A DNA stretch of 64,000 bases from assembly GCA_029931535.1 (NCBI GenBank), contig JAQPZY010001500.1:186001-250000 (forward strand), given 5' to 3'. The notes below the pieces were generated by a model that saw nothing but the letters and a program-made list of their open reading frames with translations, was not told the origin of the DNA and ran no database searches. Below, piece by piece: positions 18,045 to 27,498 of the stretch (its first letter is position 1; each line of letters begins with the position of its first letter). The DNA comes from Margaritifera margaritifera. Its lineage: Eukaryota > Mollusca > Bivalvia > Unionida > Margaritiferidae. The translations under genes were made by a program, and so were the position numbers.

Positions 18045-18917
18045 ATGACTTCCTTTCAATCGCATCCTTCGACTAAATTGATTCGTGCCTTGTATGGCAT
18101 TAGTCGTGAAAAAAATGCACAAGTCCGTGCTCATTTGTTAGAAGCGAGTCTGAAAGAAGTGTTACGATGGTTTACTTTGACAGCACGTCAATTACTACAA
18201 GGTATCATTCACATCCCTCATCAAACTCAACGTTTTTTTCAAAGACATAAATCGGCATTGTCACAACTGGCTGATCCTAGAATCGATTCACGGACTAAAA
18301 AACAAATCATTTTAACTCCTGGTGGAAGTGGTTCTTTAGGAGGGGTTATGATTCGTTCCCTTTTGAAATGGGATCCTAATGATGCCAAAGCCAAAAAACC
18401 CAAATCACCTAAAAAGAAGAAGAAGAAGAAAGTCAGCCAAAAAAAAAAAGAAAAGCCCCCAAAAGAAGAAATCCCCAAAGAAAGTCGTGCCAAGAAGAAG
18501 AAGAAAAGAAGTACTTCTGCAACCAGGAAGAAAAAAACACTACCACAACAACAGACCCCATTAGTAACAAGGTCACCTTTTGCGTCCACATCTTCTTCAC
18601 CTTTTACCATGATGCCTGTCAAACCAGACTTAAGTCCCGTGTTTCCTAATTTAATGCAAAAATGGAAACCTATTTCAAAAGTGACCCCGTCGGGACCGTC
18701 AACTTCAACTGATTTAGCCATGGCAGCAGCTAGCAATAAAGTACCATCCCCTAAAACCAAAGTCCAAGAAAGAACTGGTATCTTACAAAGTTTAGTAGAT
18801 TTATCCAAACAAGAATTGAGTCGATTTAGTCCTTTAAAAACACCTCAACGTCGAGTCAGACCTGTCGTGAAGTTGGTACGTCGTGCAGACAATCAGTGGA
18901 GACGTGTTCCAGTATAA
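18045..18917 (+). CDS. Basic Lys-rich core-like protein
   Basis: A 290-aa protein. The N-terminal ~90 residues are helical, then a Gly-rich GGSGSLGGVM segment, then several poly-Lys blocks (~115-165), and a Pro/Ser-rich tail ending in an Arg-rich cluster. The composition is that of a DNA-condensing virion core protein, analogous to adenovirus pV/pVII. I know no name for it, and the function is inferred from charge and from its place between the ATPase and the next core-like gene. Own TATA box; intact. Confidence 0.7.
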   Translation: MTSFQSHPSTKLIRALYGISREKNAQVRAHLLEASLKEVLRWFTLTARQLLQGIIHIPHQTQRFFQRHKSALSQLADPRIDSRTKKQIILTPGGSGSLGGVMIRSLLKWDPNDAKAKKPKSPKKKKKKKVSQKKKEKPPKEEIPKESRAKKKKKRSTSATRKKKTLPQQQTPLVTRSPFASTSSSPFTMMPVKPDLSPVFPNLMQKWKPISKVTPSGPSTSTDLAMAAASNKVPSPKTKVQERTGILQSLVDLSKQELSRFSPLKTPQRRVRPVVKLVRRADNQWRRVPV

Positions 18918-18921
18918 AATA
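18912..18921 (+). promoter_or_regulatory. TATA box (GTATAAAATA)
   Basis: Overlaps the stop codon of the basic core-like gene and lies 62 bp before the ATG at 18,974. Confidence 0.7.
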
Positions 18922-18973
18922 GAAGGGTACCCTGCTAAAAGACTTCAGACTTGTTTTCTACCGACTAAAAAAG

Positions 18974-19393
18974 ATGGCTCCCAAACATTCACACCACCAA
19001 AAAAAGAAGAAAACCACCAAAAAAGGACGACTTCTTCCCCCTCGTCTAGCGAAACATTGGGATGTCTTGTCTGTCCTGAACAAATCCAAACCTCCCATGC
19101 GAAAACAACTCATTCAAACAGCTCCTAAAGAAATCATCGATACCGTGTGTGAATGTTGTTTGAACGTGTTAAAAGGAACGGTACCTTTGTCTAAGATACA
19201 GAAACAAAAATTAGGGAAACATCGGAATGTTCTTCGTCAAATGGTGAAAAAGAAAATACCTCTTCAACAAAAGAAAAAAATGTTGGTACAACGAGGTGGA
19301 TTTCTACCTATGTTGATAGGACCATTGTTAAAAATAGCCGCTCCTTTGTTAGGAACGATTGCTGGACCACTTTTAGGAGGGGTCATGCGATAA
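18974..19393 (+). CDS. Conserved Polinton basic protein with Gly-rich hydrophobic end (pX-like)
   Basis: A 139-aa protein with a Lys/His-rich start, then a conserved helical body (IIDTVCECCLNVLKGTVPLS, KIQKQKLGKHRNVLRQMV). The C-terminus begins VQRGGFLPML and continues as Gly/Leu/Ala-rich hydrophobic sequence. This protein is widespread in animal Polintons and adintoviruses and is compared with adenovirus core peptide pX/mu and pVI; its role is not experimentally settled as far as I know. The basic body and GG-containing end suggest a core protein cleaved by the adenain-type protease. Intact. Confidence 0.75.
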   Translation: MAPKHSHHQKKKKTTKKGRLLPPRLAKHWDVLSVLNKSKPPMRKQLIQTAPKEIIDTVCECCLNVLKGTVPLSKIQKQKLGKHRNVLRQMVKKKIPLQQKKKMLVQRGGFLPMLIGPLLKIAAPLLGTIAGPLLGGVMR

Positions 19394-19402
19394 AAAAAAG
19401 AA

Positions 19403-19413
19403 GGATAAAAAGG
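19403..19413 (+). promoter_or_regulatory. TATA-like box
   Basis: GGATAAAAAGG, 59 bp before the ATG at 19,462. An 8-codon upstream ORF (19,430-19,456) lies between the box and that ATG. Confidence 0.5.
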
Positions 19414-19461
19414 ACCACCCTTCTCTGAAATGACCACACCTTTTTGGTACCTTTGAATGAA

Positions 19462-20049
19462 ATGGAAGGACGAAAACTGACTTTAGTACCTTACAAACGA
19501 TGGATGGAATTTCATCGTTGGAACGAACAACGGATACCTCATTTACCACCCAATCCTAATCTTAACGAAATGTCTCAGTTACAACAAGAATTACAATCCC
19601 TGATGGAACAAAACAATGTGTCTGAAACAGAAAAAACCCAACGGTACGGTCAACTTTTACAACGTCTACAACTCTTTCGCCAAAAAGCAGTCGACGAAAC
19701 AGCTTCACCCACTCTGAGAGATTTTAAGGCTCTGATGAAAAGCGAACCTAATGTGACCATCAAAAAAGAAAAAGAAGAAGAAGAAGAGTTTGTACTAACT
19801 CCACCTCTTAAAAAAATAAAAAAGTTAGCCACCCCAGATTGGATAAAAAAGAAAAGGTCTACCCCTTTATCCTCAGAAAAGAAAAAGAAAGAAGTAAAGA
19901 AAGAAGTCAAAACAGAACCGATGACCCCTGATGATCGAACTCCCTCTTCATTTACCCCAGTAGCACGTCGGACACGTAAACAACAACAATCCAAAAAGAT
20001 ACCTCACGAAGAAAAGAGTATTGGAACTTGGTTAACTTATTCTTCTTGA
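19462..20049 (+). CDS. Conserved Polinton Lys/Glu-rich coiled-coil protein
   Basis: A 195-aa protein from ATG 19,462; the frame runs 18 bp further to a TTG, which I reject. MEGRKLTLVPYKRW opens it and residues ~38-80 form a helix (ELQSLMEQNNVSETEK, YGQLLQRLQLF). The start plus this helix is a recurring protein of animal Polintons with no assigned function. The rest is Lys/Glu/Pro-rich and probably disordered, with nuclear-signal-like clusters. It lies 12 bp before the integrase. Intact. Confidence 0.65.
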   Translation: MEGRKLTLVPYKRWMEFHRWNEQRIPHLPPNPNLNEMSQLQQELQSLMEQNNVSETEKTQRYGQLLQRLQLFRQKAVDETASPTLRDFKALMKSEPNVTIKKEKEEEEEFVLTPPLKKIKKLATPDWIKKKRSTPLSSEKKKKEVKKEVKTEPMTPDDRTPSSFTPVARRTRKQQQSKKIPHEEKSIGTWLTYSS

Positions 20050-20061
20050 GGAAAAAAAATC

Positions 20062-21192
20062 ATGGAGAAACTGTTAGCTACCATTTATTACAATCCTGGT
20101 CATGCTGCTGGTTACGGAGGAGTTCAAAAATTATATCGAGCTGCTAAAAGTCAATTGAAAAGTGTACGTTTGCCTGAAGTACGACGATGGTTACAAGAAC
20201 AATCAACGTACACGTTACACAAACCCATTCGACGTAAATTTTCTAGAAGTACTACTCAAGTGGAAGGGATCGATCATCAATGGCAAGCCGATTTAGCGGA
20301 TGTCTCTCATTTAGCTACTTACAATCGTGGTTACAAATATTTGTTTTGTGTCATTGATGTGTTTTCCAAATTTGCTTAGGTCGTGCCTTTGACTTCTAAA
20401 AGCAGTACCGAATTGGTACGAGCCTTAAAATTGGTCTTGAAACAAAGTGGACGTCAACCTTTACGATGGCAAACGGACAAAGGTACCGAATTTCTAAACC
20501 AAGCTTTTCAAAAAGAATTGAAACAAAGACACATTCATTTTTTTACGACCGAAAATCCTGAAACCAAAGCCAGTATCGTGGAACGTTTTCAAAGAACTTT
20601 GAAAGAACGCATGTGGAAATATTTTACACATCAACATAGTCTCAAGTACATCGACGTGTTACCTCGTTTGGTCAAAGCGTACAATCAATCGTACCATCGT
20701 AGTATTGGATGTACCCCCGAACAGGTCAGCCCTGAAAACGAAGTGTCTGTGTTTGATAAATTATTCGGTTCACCCCAGCAGACCAAAAAAAAGAAGAAAA
20801 AGAAAACACCTTTGTTGAAGTTATTAAAGACGGGAGATTGGGTTCGCATCGGAAAAACCAAACGTACTTTTGACAAAGGTTATTTACCTAACTGGACTAC
20901 CGAATTGTTTCGTGTCACTACCCCCGTCCGTGGACGTGATCCTCCCGTCTATAAATTGGAAGACATGCACGGTGAAGTACTCAAAGGAACATTTTACTTG
21001 CCTGAGTTACAACGAGTGACTAAAAAAGAAGATACCTTGTACGACATCGAAAGCATTCTCGAACAAAGAACACGCAAAGTAGGTAAACGACGAGTAGAAG
21101 AAGTCAAAGTACGTTGGAAAGGATATCCTCCTAGTTTTGATTCTTGGATTGCAGCTTCTCAAGTCGTCGACTATAAAAAGAAAAAGAAGTAA
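20062..21192 (+). pseudogene. Polinton DDE integrase with chromodomain, amber stop
   Basis: A reading frame of ~376 codons. Residues ~1-60 form an N-terminal helical region; the rve core has D77 (WQADLADVS), D139 (WQTDKGTEF) and E174 (IVERFQRTLK). An SH3-like segment (GDWVRIGK) and a C-terminal chromodomain (DIESILE, VRWKGY, ~315-370) follow. All catalytic residues are in place. One in-frame TAG at codon 106 (20,377-20,379), inside the first core strand-helix region, splits it. No other lesion is seen, so the stop is recent, a sequencing error, or suppressed. It would cut and join element ends, giving the 6-bp duplication. Confidence 0.93.
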
Positions 21193-21201
21193 ACTCACAA
21201 C

Positions 21202-21654
21202 ATGCCATTCAACACAGTAGCCACCCAGACGACTTCAACGACTCCTTCACAGAGTTCTTCTTCTCTTCAAGAATTACAAAAACAACCACTTTGGGTGTGG
21301 TGCGGAGAACGTGTGCCTAAAAATCAAATCGTCTTTTTCTGCCAAATCTTTGTAGTGTATTTTGTCATCGGAGCAGCGATTGCCAATTTGAGTTTACAAC
21401 AAGGAGACAAACAATTGTGGACCATTTTACTGAGCAGTTGCATCGGTTATCTTTTACCCAGTCCCTCTTTGAAATTTACGACGACAGACAACAGCAGCCA
21501 TAGCAACAACCACGCTAGTTCGACCAACGCCAGTTCACCTTCTTCTTCGTCCAGTCACCACCACAATACCAATTCTCTTTTGGAACCTTTTGAACATCAT
21601 TCTTCTGTTCATTTGAGTGACTCCTCGGACACCAGAACCACCTTAGAACTATGA
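21202..21654 (+). CDS. Conserved Polinton two-helix membrane protein
   Basis: A 150-aa protein. A Ser/Thr-rich start precedes CGERVPKNQIVFFCQ. Hydrophobic helices follow at ~43-65 (IVFFCQIFVVYFVIGAAIANL) and ~72-86 (WTILLSSCIGYLLP), then PSLK and a Ser/His-rich tail. The CGERVPK-TM-LLSSCIGYLLPxPSLK layout recurs in animal Polintons just before the minor capsid gene; its role is unknown. Its stop overlaps the ATG of the next gene (ATGA, 21,651-21,654). Such an overlap is unusual in a eukaryotic element and suggests coupled or leaky translation, or alternative splicing. Confidence 0.7.
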   Translation: MPFNTVATQTTSTTPSQSSSSLQELQKQPLWVWCGERVPKNQIVFFCQIFVVYFVIGAAIANLSLQQGDKQLWTILLSSCIGYLLPSPSLKFTTTDNSSHSNNHASSTNASSPSSSSSHHHNTNSLLEPFEHHSSVHLSDSSDTRTTLEL

Positions 21655-22616
21655 ATGACCAATTTTATTTAACTTTACCCAGTGACAGTTCCATGGATGT
21701 GTTTCCCAACAACAAATTATGTTGTTTCACGGCCAAATTACCTCAGGCCTTCCAATTGGATCACGACGCTCATTGGGAAGTGGCTTTGGTAGAAATCATT
21801 CATCCTACGCAAATCAAGAATGTGTCTGGAAATCAAACCATTTTTGACGTAGCAATCTATAACGAAAAAGTGCAAAAAGAGTTGGACGCTCATGATCCTG
21901 AAATTGGGAAAAAAATGAGTTCAAAAACTGACAATACTCCCTACTCGACCTATCGCATGAGAATTCCTGAAGGGTATTATTTTAGTGCTCAACATTTGGT
22001 GGAGACGATTGCGGCCGTCTTCGAAGCCCAATTTGGCAAAGCCTTGGAAAAAAACCAAAAATGGGTAGAGATCAAATACCATCCTGTGGCACGCCGTATC
22101 TGGATACAATTTTTGAAAGGGCATGAGGGAAAGCCATTCGACGAGAAAGAAGACAAACACTTACCCGCGCACGAAAGAAAATTCATGACCATCGGTTTTT
22201 CTGCTGGGTTGTTTGATATTTTGGGTGGAAATAAAAAGTATCATGGTGAACGAACAATCCACACCAACACAGATTTCGGAGAGGCTTTTCGCACCCCTAT
22301 CGAATTGAACGTTGGACTGAATTTAATGTTTGTGTACTCCGATGTGGTGGAGTACAACGTGGTGGGTCACACAGCTGCTCCCTTACTGAGAGTAATTCCT
22401 TTCAAAGTGGATACTGCTGCTGGTGCGTACGAAGAAGGTGGAAACACGTTTCACGTTCACCGTGAATTTGTACATCCTCATTATCTTCCAGTCAGTAAAT
22501 CGTATTTTGACAGTGTCAACATTAGTATAAAAGGAGATTTGGGGCAAGATGTGCCATTCATTGACAAAGGAAAAGTCACGGTGAAACTACATTTTCGAAA
22601 AAAACAAGTTCTCTAA
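21651..22616 (+). CDS. Minor capsid protein (penton, single jelly-roll)
   Basis: A 321-aa protein. FYLTLPSDSSMDVFPNN and the following FTAKLP and HWEVALVEIIHPT are characteristic of the Polinton/adintovirus penton-base-type protein, which forms pentamers at capsid vertices. RMRIPEGYYFSA and VYSDVVEYNVVG are further typical strands. Length is close to the family norm and the frame is intact. It follows the membrane protein with a 4-bp overlap and precedes the pVI-like gene by 31 bp, so the capsid genes look co-transcribed. Confidence 0.9.
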   Translation: MNDQFYLTLPSDSSMDVFPNNKLCCFTAKLPQAFQLDHDAHWEVALVEIIHPTQIKNVSGNQTIFDVAIYNEKVQKELDAHDPEIGKKMSSKTDNTPYSTYRMRIPEGYYFSAQHLVETIAAVFEAQFGKALEKNQKWVEIKYHPVARRIWIQFLKGHEGKPFDEKEDKHLPAHERKFMTIGFSAGLFDILGGNKKYHGERTIHTNTDFGEAFRTPIELNVGLNLMFVYSDVVEYNVVGHTAAPLLRVIPFKVDTAAGAYEEGGNTFHVHREFVHPHYLPVSKSYFDSVNISIKGDLGQDVPFIDKGKVTVKLHFRKKQVL

Positions 22617-22647
22617 CGAATTGTAACTAACCTCCCAAACAAAAAAA

Positions 22648-23049
22648 ATGTATCCAGTGTACCAAGGAGTGGCTCGACAACGAGGACATGGTTTAGGAGA
22701 TATGTTAAAATCGGCTTTTCGGACGGTAGCTCCTATTTTGAAACCGATGGTGACTCGAGGATTTCATGCCTTAAAAGATGCCGCTTTGACACAAGGAAAA
22801 GAATTTTTGCAAAATGTCCTCATCGACAAACAAAATCCTAAAGAAGCTTTTATGAGAGCAGGCAAAAATGTGTTGATGACCACTGGTAAAGATCTTTTAG
22901 GTCTCCAAGAAAATCCTATAAATACGCTTCACGCTTCAGACCCTGGCATTACTTCACAGCAGCAAGGACAAGGTAGAAAGAGACGACAACAACGTCTAAA
23001 TCCTTTCAAAGTTCATAAAAAAAACACACGGCAGTTCCAAAAAGAATAA
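22648..23049 (+). CDS. pVI-like minor virion protein
   Basis: A 133-aa protein. GLGDMLKSAFRTVAPILKP (~15-33) is an amphipathic helix after a Gly-rich start, followed by further helices and a basic C-terminus (GRKRRQQR). This arrangement, sited between penton and hexon genes, matches the Polinton protein compared with adenovirus pVI. pVI is an internal capsid protein whose helix acts on membranes and which is processed by the protease. Homology is inferred from layout and pattern. A TATA-like CCTATAAATA inside the gene (22,916) could serve the capsid gene. Confidence 0.7.
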   Translation: MYPVYQGVARQRGHGLGDMLKSAFRTVAPILKPMVTRGFHALKDAALTQGKEFLQNVLIDKQNPKEAFMRAGKNVLMTTGKDLLGLQENPINTLHASDPGITSQQQGQGRKRRQQRLNPFKVHKKNTRQFQKE

Positions 23050-23106
23050 GAAAAGAAGAAGAACTGGTAGAGAATTAGACGTGTTTGATTATTAATAACT
23101 GTGAAA

Positions 23107-24459
23107 ATGATGCACCGAGATTCTTGCGAATGTACCAAGTCAGAACTGGATATGTTTTCTATGCCTCCCACCATGATGACGATGCAAGAATCCCAATGGG
23201 TGGAATTTCATCCTGTATCGTCTTTGACGGAATCAGCTCCTATCGAATTTGAAATCAAAGGACAAACCGAAGATTACATCGATCTGAACAACAGTTACTT
23301 GTACCTGAAACTTCAAGTACAAAAAAATGACAACACCCTTCCTGGGGAAGCTGCCCGAGTGGCACCCGTCAATAATTTCATGCATTCCTTGTTCAGCGGA
23401 GTAGATTTGTACTTGAATAACAAACTGGTCAGCAGCAGTTTGGATACTTACCCTTACCGTGCTTATTTGGAAAATCTCTTGACGTACGGAAAAGAAGCCA
23501 AGAACACTCATCTGGATGCTTCGGTGGTCTGGAAACCTGACACCTCGGAAAAGTTCAACGACACAGAGCAGTCAGTACCGGCGAAGACTTCTGCTAATGA
23601 TGGTGATCCTATAATTCCAGCAGTCCCTCACAATGTGGGATTCAACGACCGTCGAAAGAAAATCAGACGAAGTTTAGAACTGATGGATCGTTTGCATTTG
23701 GACATGTGGTTGCAAGACAAGTATTTGTTGAACGGAGTAGATGTACGCCTGAGACTGAATCGCAGTAGTGCCGCCTTCCATTTGATGGCTCATGCTAACG
23801 AGTGGAAAACCAAAATCCAAGAAGCCAAACTTTACGTGCGACGTGTAGAAGTCTTACCAAAAGTAGCCAATGACATCAGTCAATCCTTGAACAGAACCAC
23901 TGCTAAGTATCCTGTGCGACGAGTGGAAGTGAAAACCTTTACCATAGCCGCTGGACTCCGATCCAAAGTCGAAGATCACATCTTCCAAGGACAGCTCCCC
24001 AAACGTTTGCTGATTGGCATCGTCAGTAATGCAGCCCTCAACGGAGTCCACGATCAGAATCCGTTCGAGTTTAAACACTACAACGTCTCCAAGATAGAAG
24101 TCAGTCGAGATGGTAAGACCTTGTGTACCAGACCTTTTGAACCTAACTTTAGCGACGGCCATAAAAATTACTTGCGATCTTACCTGAGCCTGTTTGAAGC
24201 CACGGGACAGTTAGGGCGCGACACCAGCCACGGCATTTCGTACGACGATTATGCAGGAGGGTATGCTTTGTGGGGTTTTGATTTCACTCCGGACCAAGGC
24301 AGCGATGAAGGACATTTCCACCCTATAAAATCAGGCCCACTTCGTGTGGAACTTCAGTTTGCAGATCCTCTACCCGACACAGTGAACGTCGTCTTGTATG
24401 CAGAATTTGATAATACTCTAGAGATCAACAGTTTGAGAGAAGTGATTCTAGACTATTAG
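23107..24459 (+). CDS. Major capsid protein (hexon-like, double jelly-roll)
   Basis: A 450-aa protein from ATG 23,107; the frame runs 6 bp further to GTG. The N-terminus (SELDMFSMPP, ESQWVEFHPVSSL) and PIEFEIKG, DYIDLNNSYLYLK, FSGVDLYLNN are typical of the Polinton major capsid protein, whose trimers tile the icosahedral shell. DRLHLDMWLQDKYLLNGVDVR and the final LYAEFDNTLEIN are also family-like. The length is slightly short but the frame is complete. Its integrity, with penton, ATPase and protease, means a capsid could in principle be made. Confidence 0.93.
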   Translation: MMHRDSCECTKSELDMFSMPPTMMTMQESQWVEFHPVSSLTESAPIEFEIKGQTEDYIDLNNSYLYLKLQVQKNDNTLPGEAARVAPVNNFMHSLFSGVDLYLNNKLVSSSLDTYPYRAYLENLLTYGKEAKNTHLDASVVWKPDTSEKFNDTEQSVPAKTSANDGDPIIPAVPHNVGFNDRRKKIRRSLELMDRLHLDMWLQDKYLLNGVDVRLRLNRSSAAFHLMAHANEWKTKIQEAKLYVRRVEVLPKVANDISQSLNRTTAKYPVRRVEVKTFTIAAGLRSKVEDHIFQGQLPKRLLIGIVSNAALNGVHDQNPFEFKHYNVSKIEVSRDGKTLCTRPFEPNFSDGHKNYLRSYLSLFEATGQLGRDTSHGISYDDYAGGYALWGFDFTPDQGSDEGHFHPIKSGPLRVELQFADPLPDTVNVVLYAEFDNTLEINSLREVILDY

Positions 24460-24473
24460 AAGAAGAAAAAAAG

Positions 24474-25007
24474 ATGCAACACGTAGAAGAAGAACCTATG
24501 GAAATAGATCAGGAATTTTGTGAGAAGCCACAAACTACCACAAATGATGATGATGACGAAGTCATTCATTCAGAACCTAAAACCGAGTTTACTGGATTTA
24601 TTTCTCGATGGCCAGAACAAGAAAAACAGTTAGTGTCCTGTTATGCTCAGGAATTGAGTAAAATCATTAACAGTCTAGTCCAAGAACAATGTCATGGATG
24701 TCAAATCGATCATCCTAGTCAGATACAACACGACCAATGTATGATGATGACAGGCGAAGAAAAATTGGATGAATATTTAGAAACGGCCTGGACACAACTC
24801 TCGGACGAAAAAGTGTTGAGACAATGGTATAAAGACTTGGTGAATTCTTCTTTTCCTCCTCCACTTACTCTTCTGGAGATCAGACGCATCGAAGGGCTCA
24901 TTCAACAGAGTGCAGAACCTATCCGACGTGAATATTCGTGGAATTACAAGACAGATCAATTCAAGTTTAAAGTCAGGTCTACATTGGTGACCCATTATTT
25001 CCATTGA
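24474..25007 (+). CDS. Conserved Polinton Cys/His protein
   Basis: A 177-aa protein with an acidic N-terminus, then a helical domain holding CHGCQIDHPSQIQHDQC (~76-92). Its two Cys, two His and final Cys could bind zinc. This motif between the major capsid and protease genes recurs in animal Polintons, where I know of no assigned role. The tail ends in a basic/aromatic cluster (RREYSWNYK). Intact; 14 bp after the capsid gene and 21 bp before the protease. Confidence 0.65.
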   Translation: MQHVEEEPMEIDQEFCEKPQTTTNDDDDEVIHSEPKTEFTGFISRWPEQEKQLVSCYAQELSKIINSLVQEQCHGCQIDHPSQIQHDQCMMMTGEEKLDEYLETAWTQLSDEKVLRQWYKDLVNSSFPPPLTLLEIRRIEGLIQQSAEPIRREYSWNYKTDQFKFKVRSTLVTHYFH

Positions 25008-25028
25008 AGAAAAAAAAGAAGAAAAAAA

Positions 25029-25598
25029 ATGGATACCAGGGAACTTCATTACTTATTGAATCGAAGTTCCTATACTTCTTCTTGGAATCCTGTGGTATGT
25101 GCTAAAGATGAACTACCTCATCGTAAGCCGAAAAACGTTCATGCTTATGTCATCAATACTGACGACAGTCATCTACCAGGAACCCATTGGATTGCCGTGT
25201 ACTTTCCCAACGATCACTGTGTGGAATATTTTGATTCTTATGGATTACCTCCTTTGGAAAAAGACATCATCGAGTTTATGAGAAGAAATGCCATCTCAAC
25301 TCAATTCAATAATGTGAGACTACAAGGATCAGATTCTATGGTGTGTGGACAATATTGTGTTCATTATCTTCATCAACGCAGTCTTGGATATTCCTTAGAA
25401 CATTTACTGACTTATTTTGATAGTGACTATGTTCGAAATGATGCTAAAGTACAACAATGGTTTTGTCAACGTTATGGTTATCTCTTGTCTTTAGCTCACA
25501 ATCGTAGTGTACATCAAAATGATGATGTAGATGTAGAAAGTTTAACATTTACTTTACCTTCCCAACGTTGTCAACCTTGTAAATATGTTCCTGTTTGA
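25029..25598 (+). CDS. Adenain-type cysteine protease
   Basis: A 189-aa protein with the catalytic set of the C5/Ulp1-like viral proteases: H53 in GTHWIAVYF, D69 in VEYFDSYG, Q99 in LQGSDS and C106 in MVCGQYC, with Q and C seven residues apart as in adenovirus protease. It would process the capsid and core precursors during virion maturation. Size is typical and no lesion is seen. It is the last gene before the right TIR. A long Cys-containing tail (QRCQPCKYVPV) follows the core. Confidence 0.92.
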   Translation: MDTRELHYLLNRSSYTSSWNPVVCAKDELPHRKPKNVHAYVINTDDSHLPGTHWIAVYFPNDHCVEYFDSYGLPPLEKDIIEFMRRNAISTQFNNVRLQGSDSMVCGQYCVHYLHQRSLGYSLEHLLTYFDSDYVRNDAKVQQWFCQRYGYLLSLAHNRSVHQNDDVDVESLTFTLPSQRCQPCKYVPV

Positions 25599-25659
25599 AA
25601 ATTTATGGTTGAATGGTTAGTATTTTTATGTTAGAATAGTTATTGTTAATTAAAAAATG

Positions 25660-26568
25660 GTTATTGTTGAAAAAAAATATGGTGTTGTGTGGTTTTTTAT
25701 TGAATTTGAAATAATAATGATTATGTTCTATCTCTCTCTTTCTATCGATCTGAAGTCACCCCCCTCTATCTATTATCTCACTGTCGATCTGAACCCTATT
25801 TTTAGGTCAGCGCAATGGATCGTGTGGTGTATGTGTTGGATAAAAAATAAAAAATTTAAAAAATAAAAAAAGGGTTGTGTAGTGTGTGTAAGTTTTGTGT
25901 TTGATATATAAAAAAAATTTTAAAAAAGTAAAAAAAATGGATGGTTTATATGTTGGATAGTATGTTGGCGTGATTTCATCCCTTTGTCATACCCTTTCGT
26001 CTGATAGCAGGTTTTTGGGGTTTTTAGGCAGCACACAAGGCATTTGGGATAGTGTGTTAGGTTTGGGTTTGGGTTTTGGGTTTATTTGGGTTTGTATATA
26101 AAAAAATATAAAATAACAAAATATTTTTTAATGAGTTACGAAATTTTAGTACTATTTTTTAGTCAGCCAATTTTTTCCATTTTTTTTTTTCAGGATTATT
26201 TTCAGTCTCCGCTAACAATTTCGGAAGTTTAGTGTTACTTTTAGTCTAGACCATTATAATCTAATGTTCTGTGCACAACCCCATCGTATAATTTGTGATC
26301 AATGGAAAGTGTATCAGCCTTAAGTCAAAATACATCACAGAACGTTTGGATGTATTATTTTGTGAGAATTTTACATCTACGTTTTCAAAAGAAGGATTTT
26401 AGTAGACTATGTCTCCAATTTAATCTTGTGATATTTTACCGAAAAAAGAGGATTTTTTTCCTATCGATGTGATTTTTTAAAAATGGAATGTGTGATTTTG
26501 AAATTTCTTAAGGAAAATATACCATAAAAAAAGGTAAGTGTCGTGATATTTTTAAAAGTAGGAATAAA

Positions 26569-26621
<53 letters not shown>

Positions 26622-27498
26622 CGTAATGTCAATTCTCTCTGTTTCACAAACACTAAGTTTCTTATACAATGATTTCGATTGAAATGATAATGGTATCTGT
26701 TCCCGTTTTAAGATGCCTCTCCACAAATGTTGGCAGTAGTCACAATGATTATGTGAAATGTGACGTTAGTTTTGTAATTTTTTCAAAAACTTGCAACCTT
26801 TAAAAATTGTACAACGATTTTTCTTCCATAGGTCAATCGTTGGCTCATATAAAATCTTGAGTTTAGTTGTTCTTGTGCATGTCAGGTATCTTAGCTTTGT
26901 TCCTATTTTGTCACTGCAATGTGTCACGAAAAAATTCTAGATCTACCGTTTTCAGAAGGAAACCAAAAAAAACAAAAAAAAAAACAAACAAACAAACAAA
27001 ACAAAGAAGCACATAGCTTTACGGTGTAAGAATGACTCGAGTATGACCCATCCAATTCTGCACTCTATAACCCGTCCTATTCTACACTCTCATTCTTGAG
27101 CCCAAACATGCGTTCATGAAAACTGTAACAATGTATTTTCAGTCAGTCCATTTCAGACTGTCGATAAAACAAAACGTGTTTTTACTGTTCTCCCGTCTTC
27201 GGTTTTGGGAAATGTTGTAACATTGTTTGTAGCCGCAAGGCGTGTGCAGCAAAACATAACATATCTTAAATATTTGGGAGGCATACAACAGGACCACCCT
27301 TTTTCAAGAAAGATTAATTCTATTTCCCTCCCCACACCCCACCCCACACTCCCGCCACGTTAAAAAACTCCCGTACGTAGCCAGAGTGCCCCCTCCATGT
27401 TAAACTCCCGTACGTAGCTCAAGTGCCCCACTCCATGTTAAACTCCCGTACGTAGCTCAAGTGCCCCCTTTGTAGCTCAATACCCTCCCTCAACTACT
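25660..27498 (-). repeat. Polinton right terminal inverted repeat
   Basis: About 1,839 bp, the inverse complement of 10,485-12,300 with the few differences listed there. The extra length is mostly a (CT)n run at 26,573-26,619 that is about twice as long as its partner. No gene found inside. Confidence 0.95.
27358..27470 (-). repeat. Subterminal direct repeats, right TIR
   Basis: Mirror copy of the three ~38-bp units containing TACGTACGGGAGTTT in the left TIR. Confidence 0.7.

Larger units (their letters stand above)
10485..27498. mobile_element. Polinton/Maverick (adintovirus-like) element, 17,014 bp
   Basis: The element starts AGTAGTTGAG, ends with its inverse complement, and is flanked by a perfect 6-bp duplication. 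Inverted repeats of ~1.8 kb enclose about 18 genes or gene remnants. These include the Polinton hallmark set: integrase with chromodomain, FtsK/HerA-type ATPase, adenain-type protease, penton-like and hexon-like capsid proteins, and terminal pieces of protein-primed polymerase B. Two genes point left (12,397-14,229); all others point right from a divergent promoter at ~14,300. TIR identity implies recent integration. The gutted polymerase and stopped integrase mean it would need help from another copy. Confidence 0.97.

Noticed and set aside
18239..18808. 189-codon minus-strand frame
   Set aside because: Antisense of the Lys-rich core-like gene, giving Phe/Leu-rich nonsense.
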